A stretch of DNA of 15,692 nucleotides, from contig DASPFV010000318.1 of the NCBI GenBank assembly GCA_035620975.1, positions 1 to 15,692 of the forward strand, given 5' to 3'. Within the stretch, counting starts at the first letter, position 1, and every line of letters starts with the position of its first letter. The position numbers and the translations under genes were made by a program. Under the pieces are notes generated by a model that saw only the letters and a list, made by a program, of their open reading frames with translations, made no database searches and was not told where the DNA came from. This DNA is from DASPFV01 sp035620975 (GTDB lineage: Bacteria > Acidobacteriota > Vicinamibacteria > Vicinamibacterales > 2-12-FULL-66-21). Shown in pieces: positions 1 through 6,021 of the stretch.

Positions 1-78
1 CTCGCTCGGCCTGAGGGCCTCGCCGGTTCCGCAGGCACAGCAAAGCCCGAGACTGACGATCAGGACGATGAACCGCAT
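1..78 (-). CDS. Secreted or lipoprotein gene, 5' end only
   Basis: Only the first 26 codons lie in the window, and the gene continues past the left edge. The start is an ATG at 78-76, preceded on the minus strand by a clear GGAGG five bases upstream. The peptide opens MRFIVLIVSLGLCCAC, a short positive start followed by a hydrophobic stretch and a cluster of cysteines near residues 13-16, then polar sequence. This looks like a signal peptide. The Cys cluster could serve as a lipoprotein attachment site, but it does not match a canonical lipobox. Product and role cannot be told from this fragment. The gene diverges from the pseudogene at 313, and the 234 bases between them carry three inverted repeats. 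Confidence 0.6.
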   Translation of the reverse strand, partial: MRFIVLIVSLGLCCACGTGEALRPSE

Positions 79-210
79 TGCGCACCTCCCCGGCTGTGTG
101 AGCGCTCGCCGACGGCTTCTCACGGCCATCGGCTGGACGCCTTCTGTCCTGGAGAACGACACGCTGCGCCGTCCACAACGCCAAAATCCTGAAACTCGCC
201 GTAAAAAAGT

Positions 211-271
211 CTGAAAAATTGTTTCAGCGCCGGATTGCGTTCAATCCGACAGTGGCAGTCCTCTCGACTGC
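211..271. promoter_or_regulatory. Three adjacent perfect inverted repeats upstream of the winged-helix pseudogene
   Basis: Three unrelated perfect palindromic hairpins sit side by side: CTGAAA/TTTCAG at 211-227 (5-base loop), CGGATTG/CAATCCG at 231-248 (4-base loop) and GCAGTC/GACTGC at 255-271 (5-base loop). Their centres are about 20 and 23 bases apart, roughly two helical turns. They lie in an unusually A/T-rich patch between the divergent starts at 78 and 313. The third one covers the spot where a -35 element would sit for the TAGAAT box at 276-281. They may be operators for one or more regulators, or a structured leader. The symmetry is seen directly; the role is inferred. Confidence 0.45.
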
Positions 272-275
272 GCTC

Positions 276-281
276 TAGAAT
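276..281 (+). promoter_or_regulatory. Candidate -10 box (TAGAAT) of the winged-helix pseudogene
   Basis: TAGAAT lies 31 bases before the GTG at 313. A poor TGGCAG stands at the -35 distance (253-258), so the box is supported mainly by its match and position. A GGGAGGG ribosome-binding sequence (302-308) follows before the start codon. The pseudogene therefore seems to have kept its original promoter and translation start. Confidence 0.35.
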
Positions 282-312
282 CAGCCGTAGCCGCCCACGC
301 TGGGAGGGTGTC

Positions 313-954
313 GTGAGCCAGGACACGCGGTCTGCGGATCAAGCGATGTATGTCTTTGGGCCGTTCACCCTGGAGCCTGGCGCGATGAAGAACAGTTCAC
401 GACCGTCGGATCTCCATCGCGGGGCGGAGCGCTGGCTGCAGGATCGACAAGCGAGAGCGAGGGGCGCATATCTCCGGACGGCAGGTGGCTCGCATTCACG
501 ACGAACGTCGCCGACTCCCGGGTCCCGCAGACCGCCCTCTTCGTCCGGCCGTGGCAGTCGCGGGGCCTCGTCACGGCCCGGCCGCAGCGACCAGAGCCGG
601 GAGGCACGACCGCGGCGCGTTGTCGCGTACTCCAGGACGTCGCCGTCCCACGAGACCGGGCCGAGCGCATCGGATGACAAGCGGGGGAGCAGGGCCCGTT
701 CGACTCCCGGCCGCTCGAGCCTCACCTCGTAGATCTGCCAGCCGTCTGCCCGTTCGCGGGCGAACACGATTGCCGACTCGTCTTTCGACCAGAGCGGCCG
801 GAGATCGGACGCGGGATCGAACGTCAGCCGCGTGGGAGTCGCCCAATTTGACGCATACGACGCAGCCCCAGACGGCCAGCGCTTTCTCGTGAAGGTTCCT
901 GCGCGCCGCGCGTCGATTATCGTGAGGAGCGGCCTGTTGCGGTCGCCGCGGTAA
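313..954 (+). pseudogene. Scrambled winged-helix / PD40-propeller (CadC/TolB-like) gene with internal inverted segments
   Basis: The ends match an intact gene on the plus strand. A GTG at 313 after GGGAGGG begins a peptide containing MYVFGPFTLEPGA, the hallmark start of CadC-like winged-helix (Trans_reg_C) domains in proteins with C-terminal PD40 propellers. Positions 841-954 encode FDAYDAAPDGQRFLVKVP and a TAA stop, the usual C-terminus of such proteins. The middle is rearranged. About 384-440 reads on the minus strand (SAPRWRSDGRELFFIAP). About 445-565 reads on the plus strand (SEGRISPDGRWLAFTTN to ALFVRPW). About 565-839 reads on the minus strand (TPTRLTFDPASDLRPLW to RLWSLRPG). In intact homologues these pieces occur in the order LTFDP, SPDGRW, PRWRSDG, YDxAPDGQRF on one strand. 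Most of the winged helix, the membrane segment and the early blades are missing. Two nested inversions plus a deletion explain the pattern. Junctions are good to about 10 bases. Confidence 0.72.
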
Positions 955-1085
955 CGCGCCGGGAGCGACACGGCTACCTGGGCGGAAAAGCGAAGTTGAG
1001 TTCGACCTGTCCCCAGCCCCTGCCGAATTGCAGCGTCGCGGGGGGCGCGACCGCCAATCCATGGCAACCCGCGGGTCGGAGCCGA

Positions 1086-3818
1086 TCACCGCCGCCGCAT
1101 CAGCCGCTCCACCTCCTCGAACCAGTTCGTCCTGATCTGGATGCTCGTCTGATCGCCGGCGCCGGGCACCGGCTGCATCGCGTAGAACTCCCCCGCCGGC
1201 CCGACGTCGTACTCGCGCCCGAGATCCTCCTCGAACACCGTCCGCTCGGCGCCGAGATGGAGGCTGTCGCCCTCGACCGCCACGTCGACGGCCATCAGCG
1301 CGGGTCCGCGCCTGAAGTAGAGCTGCTTTCCGTCGCGCGCCCACCGCGGGCTCGCCCCGCCGCGCGACGTGACCGCGAGACGCGTGCCCTTGCCGCTCGT
1401 CGGCATCACGAAGAGGTCCAGCGCCCCCGTGCCGACGGCAACGTACGCCAGCCAGCGCCCATCCGGCGAGACATTCACCTGGTTCACGAGCGCCGGTTCC
1501 ACCGACACCGTCTGCCTTTCCCTGCCGTCGTCGACGCGGAAGATCGCCCCCCGCATCTGCCCGGTGTTGCTCCACCCGAAGATCGACTTCGCGTCGGGCG
1601 ACCAGCCTGCGAGGTGCACCTCCGAGTCCGCCGACTGCGCGACCAGGTCCTCGCGATCGGGCTGGTCGATTGAGGTCACGACCGCACCCCAGTTGGTCGA
1701 GTCGCTCATGTTGCCCGCCACGGCCAGACGGCGGCCGTCAGGGCTCCACGCCAGCGTATTGACCTCCTTGATCCGCTGGAGCGGGTGCTTCACGCGGGTG
1801 CCGCGCCGAAGGTCGTAGATCCAGAGCGACCCGTCCCAGGCGCCGATGGCGAGGTGCCTGGCGTCGGGCGACAGGCCGAATCCCCGGAACAGCAGATCGG
1901 GCTCGAACGGCAGCGGCGTCGATGCGCCCGACGCGGGGTAGCGGACGAGCCGCATGGGCTCGCGGCGGCTGCCCCGCAGGTAGCCGCTCGCGTAGACCAG
2001 CGTGCCGTTTGGCGCGGTCGCGAACGCTGGCATGTTGTTCCGCCCGAACGCGATGTCTGGCATGATCGCCGTCGCCGCTCCGGCCAGGCTCATCGTCGCC
2101 AGATCGAACGGGACCGACACGAGCGACGCCGTGGGGCTCGCGTAGACGAGATAGCCGTTGGGCAGCACCTGACCACCGGCGCCTTCGATCCCGAGCCTGG
2201 TGGCCCGCCGCGACTGCAGGTCGATCACGGTGAGGACCCCGACGCTGGAGGCGGACCAGTCCGTGAGAAGCACGTGACGGCCTCCCGGCAGGAGCGACGG
2301 CCAGGCCAGGTTGCCTTCGAGCTCTTTCCCGTCGAGGAGAAACTTCGGCACTACCTGCTGCCTGCTGCCGGCCGGGTCCACCTTCCAGAGCCCGCCTGGC
2401 TGGCGGTCCACGTAGACGAAGCTCCCGTCCGCCAGCCAGACGCCCCCGAAGTAGTCCCCCACCGTCGCCATCTTCTGCGTGAGCCCCGTGTCGATCGAGT
2501 ACCGCCGCAGCTCCGGGGGCACGCCCGCCATCATCGAGACGCCGACGGCGAACGCGACCCACCGGCTGTCGGGTGAGAAGACGGGGCCCTCGGCCGTGTC
2601 GCTGTCGGGCACGAGCGTAGCGGACTCGCTGTCGAGCGGCCGGACGTAGAGCCGCTGCACGCCGGTCGCTTCCCGCGCGAGGAACGCGAGCATGCGGCCG
2701 TCGGGTGACAGGGCCAGCTCGGGAGGCCCGACGCCGTCGAGGAACAGCCCGGGCGGCAGCGCGATGGACGCACGGATGGCCGGCGCCGGAAGCGTCGCGG
2801 TCTCGAACCGCATCGCCACCCCGGCGAACCCGAGAATAGCCAGCACCGCGACACCGGCGATGGCGAGGAGCCAGGGTCGGGTGGCGGGCGCCGCCAGGGT
2901 CCGGGCTGCCGGTCCGCCGGACGGCCTCGCGAGCGCTTCCTCGATCTCGAGCCGGGCGTCGCCGATCGACTGCAGCCGGTGCTTCGGGTCCTTGACGAGC
3001 GCGCGCTCCAGCAGCCGTACGACCGCCGGCGGCGTCGACTCCGGGATTCTCGACCAGTCGGGCTCGCGCTCCATCACGCGTGCGAGGATCTCGGATGTCG
3101 TCTCCCCCTGGAACGGCGCGACGCCGGCGATCAGCTCGTAGAGGACGACGCCGAAGGCCCAGACATCGGCGCGACGGTCAGCGGCGCGGCCCTTGACCTG
3201 CTCGGGCGCCATATAGGCGGCAGTGCCCAGCAGCGTGCCCACGCGAGTGTGCACGTTGGTGATCGTCGGCGAGTTGGCCGGCATGTCACCGCTCGAGAGC
3301 GGATCCAGAGCCTTCGCGAGGCCGAAGTCCAGCACCTTGACCGTGCCGTCAGGCCGCAGCTTGACGTTCTGCGGTTTCAGGTCGCGGTGGATGATGCCGC
3401 GCTCGTGCGCCGCTTCGAGGGCGTCGGCAATCTGCCGGGCGATGTCGAGCGCGTCGATGTCGACCTGGCCGCTCCGGTAGGAGCCCCGGCTGCCCGCCGA
3501 GGCCGCGCGGCGCTCGAGCACGTCGGCGAGCGTCGGCCCCTCTACGAGCTCCATGACGAGCGCCGGCCCGCTGCCGGACTCCTCGACGCCGTAGATCTGG
3601 GCGATGTTGGGGTGGTTGAGCGACGCGAGCAGCTGGGCCTCCCGCTCGAACCGTGACTTGCGCTCCGGATCGCTCGCGAAGATCCCCGGGAGGATCTTCA
3701 CTGCGACGTCGCGCTGGAGCCGGCTGTCGCGGGCTCGATACACCTCGCCCATGCCGCCGGCGCCGAGGGGCTCCAGGATTTCGTACCCGCTGAGTCGCGT
3801 GCCCGACGTCAGTGCCAT
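1086..3818 (-). CDS. Transmembrane Ser/Thr protein kinase with C-terminal PD40/TolB-like propeller (kinase 1)
   Basis: A 910-residue Hanks-type kinase. The kinase domain spans about residues 12-290: glycine loop GAGGMGEVY at 19-27, ATP lysine K41 in VAVK, helix-C Glu E60, catalytic loop HRDLKPQN with D146, DFG with D164, and APEQ near 204-207. All catalytic residues are present, so it should be active. One membrane segment follows at about 315-336. The remaining roughly 570 residues carry repeated SPDGR/SPDSR motifs of a PD40 beta-propeller and end in NWFEEVERL, the usual terminus of these acidobacterial proteins. The kinase should be cytoplasmic and the propeller periplasmic, perhaps sensing a ligand. 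There is no strong Shine-Dalgarno before the ATG, but the start gives the standard N-terminus just before the kinase fold. The substrate is unknown. It stands alone as a transcription unit. Confidence 0.95.
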   Translation of the reverse strand: MALTSGTRLSGYEILEPLGAGGMGEVYRARDSRLQRDVAVKILPGIFASDPERKSRFEREAQLLASLNHPNIAQIYGVEESGSGPALVMELVEGPTLADVLERRAASAGSRGSYRSGQVDIDALDIARQIADALEAAHERGIIHRDLKPQNVKLRPDGTVKVLDFGLAKALDPLSSGDMPANSPTITNVHTRVGTLLGTAAYMAPEQVKGRAADRRADVWAFGVVLYELIAGVAPFQGETTSEILARVMEREPDWSRIPESTPPAVVRLLERALVKDPKHRLQSIGDARLEIEEALARPSGGPAARTLAAPATRPWLLAIAGVAVLAILGFAGVAMRFETATLPAPAIRASIALPPGLFLDGVGPPELALSPDGRMLAFLAREATGVQRLYVRPLDSESATLVPDSDTAEGPVFSPDSRWVAFAVGVSMMAGVPPELRRYSIDTGLTQKMATVGDYFGGVWLADGSFVYVDRQPGGLWKVDPAGSRQQVVPKFLLDGKELEGNLAWPSLLPGGRHVLLTDWSASSVGVLTVIDLQSRRATRLGIEGAGGQVLPNGYLVYASPTASLVSVPFDLATMSLAGAATAIMPDIAFGRNNMPAFATAPNGTLVYASGYLRGSRREPMRLVRYPASGASTPLPFEPDLLFRGFGLSPDARHLAIGAWDGSLWIYDLRRGTRVKHPLQRIKEVNTLAWSPDGRRLAVAGNMSDSTNWGAVVTSIDQPDREDLVAQSADSEVHLAGWSPDAKSIFGWSNTGQMRGAIFRVDDGRERQTVSVEPALVNQVNVSPDGRWLAYVAVGTGALDLFVMPTSGKGTRLAVTSRGGASPRWARDGKQLYFRRGPALMAVDVAVEGDSLHLGAERTVFEEDLGREYDVGPAGEFYAMQPVPGAGDQTSIQIRTNWFEEVERLMRRR

Positions 3819-4208
3819 GAGCGACGTCCGTCTTCGCCGGAGTGAGAGGCCCGTGCCTGGCCCCCTTCGCGTGTCCGGCTGGAGTCTATTACGGATCGGG
3901 GATGAAATCGCGACCCGGGCCGTCTGCCTCTACCTTCCGCCCAAGCCGAGAGCTGATTACCCCGCCTGGGGCGCCGCCGGCCGCGCATGACGATTCCTGT
4001 CGGCCCGCCGTGACAGGAAACGTCAGTCGGGTGGCCGGAGTTCGCTGCTGTAACGGTTCGAGGATCAGTTCTTCATTGATTCTCAGCCGTCACGCGGCGC
4101 TGGTCCTGGCCGACGCCTTGCACTGGACAGGCTCATCGCGTGTCAGCACGATCGCCGCTCATGTCGGGCGGCCGTGACGCGCCGTCGTGGCGGTGCGGGG
4201 GTACCCCT
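3819..4208. other. Gene-free 390-base divergent intergenic region
   Basis: It separates kinase 1 (leftward) from the DUF2167 gene (rightward). I found no convincing coding sequence: in-frame ATG codons such as the one at 4140 would only add a non-conserved tail before the signal peptide of the DUF2167 protein. It contains two hairpins, a perfect one at 3994-4019 and an 8-bp one at 4060-4084 (GAGGATCA/TGATTCTC, one G-T pair). No promoter matching a consensus stands out. A TAATAG sequence on the minus strand, about 70 bases before the kinase start, is the best but weak candidate for a -10 box of kinase 1. Confidence 0.5.
3994..4019. promoter_or_regulatory. Perfect 8-bp inverted repeat, possible operator
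   Basis: TTCCTGTC (3994-4001) and GACAGGAA (4012-4019) form a perfect palindrome with a 10-base GC-rich spacer. It lies about 190 bases before the DUF2167 start and 175 before the kinase 1 start. Neither strand has a T-run after it, so a terminator is unlikely. It could be a two-half-site operator for a dimeric regulator; the function is inferred only from symmetry and position. Confidence 0.3.
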
Positions 4209-5075
4209 ATGCAGAAGTGTGCAGCGATGTTGCTGGTCCTCTGGACGTCGAGCGTCGGCGCGGCCGCCGCGCAGGAGCAGCTGCCCGCCGGCTGGTCGGC
4301 GGGACCGACGGTCGGGAAACTCGGAACGCAGGCGGCGGTTACCGTGCCCGAAGGGTATCTTTTCCTGAACGCGAGCGCCACGAAGCGGTTCCTCGAAGAG
4401 AACCAGAACATCCCCGACGGCGACGAGCTCGGCACGCTGATCCGGATTCTGCCGAACGACGAGCACTGGTTCGCGGTGTTCAGCTACGAGGACACCGGCC
4501 ACATCGACAACAGCGAGCGCGACAGCCTCGACGCCGACGGCCTGATGCAGTCGATGAAGGAGGGAAACCTCCGCGCGAACGAGGAGCGAAAGCAGCGTGG
4601 CTGGGCCCCTCTGGTCCTCGTGGACTGGCATCAGAGGCCCTATTACGACAAGGCGACCGACAACCTCACCTGGGCCACGCTGCTGGCGTCCGACGACGGC
4701 TCGACGATCAACCACTCCGTGCGCCTGCTGGGCCGTACGGGGCTGATGAGCGCGCAGGTCGTCGCCGGCCCCGGCGAGATCGGGGTCGCCACGACCGAGT
4801 TCAACGAGGTGCTGAAAAGCTATTCGTTCAACGAGGGACACCGGTACGCGGAGTTCCGCCCGGGCGACAAGCTGGCCGGTTATGGACTGGCGGCGCTGAT
4901 TGCCGGCGGCGCGGGGGCGGCCGCCGTGAAGACGGGGTTCCTCCAGAAGATGTGGAAGGCTCTGGTTCTCGGATTCATCGCCCTGGTGGGCGCCATCAAG
5001 AAGCTCTTCTCGTCGCTGGGGCGGCGCGGTGAGGAGGCACAGCCGGTTGCCGCATCTGCCGGACGAACCGAATAG
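4209..5075 (+). CDS. DUF2167-family membrane-anchored protein
   Basis: A 288-residue protein. I chose the ATG at 4209 because GGGGG (4197-4201) lies seven bases upstream and the product then begins directly with a signal peptide, MQKCAAMLLVLWTSSVGAAAA, cleaved near QEQ. Family features of DUF2167 are clear: WSAGPTVGKLG, VTVPEGYLFL, DGDELG, WFAVFSYEDTGHI, LRANEERKQRGW, HQRPYYDKATDNLTWA, LLGRTGLMSAQVVA, FNEGHRYAEFRPGDK. The globular part (about 22-220) should be periplasmic. Two hydrophobic stretches near 225-242 and 252-268 anchor the C-terminus. The biochemical role of DUF2167 is not established. The next gene begins 15 bases downstream, so the two are probably co-transcribed and may act together. 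Confidence 0.93.
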   Translation: MQKCAAMLLVLWTSSVGAAAAQEQLPAGWSAGPTVGKLGTQAAVTVPEGYLFLNASATKRFLEENQNIPDGDELGTLIRILPNDEHWFAVFSYEDTGHIDNSERDSLDADGLMQSMKEGNLRANEERKQRGWAPLVLVDWHQRPYYDKATDNLTWATLLASDDGSTINHSVRLLGRTGLMSAQVVAGPGEIGVATTEFNEVLKSYSFNEGHRYAEFRPGDKLAGYGLAALIAGGAGAAAVKTGFLQKMWKALVLGFIALVGAIKKLFSSLGRRGEEAQPVAASAGRTE

Positions 5076-5090
5076 CCTTCCGGCCGCCCC

Positions 5091-5945
5091 ATGACCGGGC
5101 TGATCGCGATTCTCTGGGTCCTGTATCTGTCGGAGTGCGTCGTCCGCTGGCGGCCCGGCGACTGGGTCTTCAGGCCGTCGGCGGCGGGCCGTCTCGCCGG
5201 TGTGAGCGAACCGGACGTCACTTTCCTGGACGGCCGGTTCGCCTTCGTCTGGACGACGATGCTGCCGTGGCGTGCGGCGCACGTGTGCAACGGCGGTGCG
5301 TTCGATGCCCGCTCCCGAACCCGGTTGAAGGGCGTTGGGGCGCAACTGGGCTGGGTGCGCGCCTTCGCGACCGGCCTGTTCGTCGTCGTGCTGGTCGTCT
5401 TCCCCGCGCTCGTTCTGACGGAGCGCTTCCCGCCGTCGATTCCGCTGCTCGCGCCGGGCTTCGTGGTCTGCTGGGCCGGGACGCTGGCCACGTTCTTCGC
5501 CGCGCATCGGCGCGTACACGGCTGCGCGCCGAAGCTCGAATCGTGGCTGCTGCTGGCCTTGTCGCCGCTGAGCCTGATTCGCGCCGCGCATGCCGTCGCG
5601 CTCACGCAGGCCGCGCACCCGCTCCTCGCCGCCGAGGCTCTCTGTGCGGACGACGAGTTCCTCCGCATCGCGCGCCTCTGGCACTTCGACGTACCGCAGG
5701 GCCGGGCGGAGATCGAGGCGCTCGTGTCGTCGCGCGGGTTGCGTGCCCGGTTGATCGCGCCGCCGGTGGTCGCCGAGCCCGGACTGGCCCTCTACTGCCC
5801 GCGCTGCCACGCGACGTTCACGCAGGGCGCAACACAATGCGCAGATTGCCCGGGCGTCGCTTTGACGCCGCTTCCCCGCACGGTGCTACCCGAATCGGCC
5901 CCGCCTCGGGCTTCGCGGCTCGGCAGGGTCGAAGCTCGAAACTGA
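5091..5945 (+). CDS. Multi-pass membrane protein with C-terminal zinc ribbon
   Basis: A 284-residue protein starting 15 bases after the DUF2167 stop. It has no Shine-Dalgarno of its own, which fits translational coupling. Hydrophobic segments lie at about 3-17, 93-110, 117-138 and 150-166, with the charged block DWVFRPSAAGRLAGVSEPD after the first. Near the C-terminus YCPRCHATFTQGATQCADCP supplies two CxxC pairs (C236/C239 and C250/C253), a treble-clef or rubredoxin-like zinc ribbon. The tail after it is Arg- and Pro-rich. I do not recognise the family. Zinc ribbons of this kind often mediate protein contacts rather than catalysis. Pairing with DUF2167 suggests a membrane complex, but that is inference. 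Confidence 0.8.
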   Translation: MTGLIAILWVLYLSECVVRWRPGDWVFRPSAAGRLAGVSEPDVTFLDGRFAFVWTTMLPWRAAHVCNGGAFDARSRTRLKGVGAQLGWVRAFATGLFVVVLVVFPALVLTERFPPSIPLLAPGFVVCWAGTLATFFAAHRRVHGCAPKLESWLLLALSPLSLIRAAHAVALTQAAHPLLAAEALCADDEFLRIARLWHFDVPQGRAEIEALVSSRGLRARLIAPPVVAEPGLALYCPRCHATFTQGATQCADCPGVALTPLPRTVLPESAPPRASRLGRVEARN

Positions 5946-5977
5946 CAGCGCGCATCCCGTACTGATGTGATCCCTGA

Positions 5978-6019
5978 TGCTCCGCTGCCAGGCACGGGCG
6001 CGGAAGCCGTGGCGGAGCA
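5978..6019. terminator. Possible bidirectional terminator hairpin between convergent genes
   Basis: TGCTCCGC (5978-5985) pairs with GCGGAGCA (6012-6019), and directly inside it CACGG (5993-5997) pairs with CCGTG (6007-6011), leaving a 7-base bulge and a 9-base loop. The structure fills the 76-base gap between the stop of the zinc-ribbon gene and the stop of kinase 2. There is no U-tract on either side, so this is a stable hairpin in the right place rather than a textbook intrinsic terminator. Confidence 0.35.
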
Positions 6020-6021
6020 GG

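Noticed and set aside
313..954. A phase-variable invertible switch (active shufflon) instead of a pseudogene
   Set aside because: No long inverted repeats flank the segments, no recombinase gene lies in the window, and large parts of the gene are missing, so decay fits better.
955..1085. A further fragment of the scrambled pseudogene between its stop and the kinase 1 stop
   Set aside because: The minus-strand reading (for example TQLRFSAQVAVSLPARYR) shows no convincing propeller motif, so I treat the stretch as non-coding.
4140..4208. An upstream ATG at 4140 for the DUF2167 gene
   Set aside because: It has no ribosome-binding site and would put 23 polar residues before an otherwise normal signal peptide. 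The ATG at 4209 has GGGGG at good spacing.
4143..5837. A very long open frame on the minus strand across the DUF2167 and zinc-ribbon genes
   Set aside because: It is antisense to two genes with clear domain signatures, and its product is low-complexity Arg/Ala/Gly/Gln-rich sequence, as expected from high GC content. Similar antisense frames at 571-1575(-), 5792-7276(-), 7864-8883(+) and 9778-11109(+) were dropped for the same reason.
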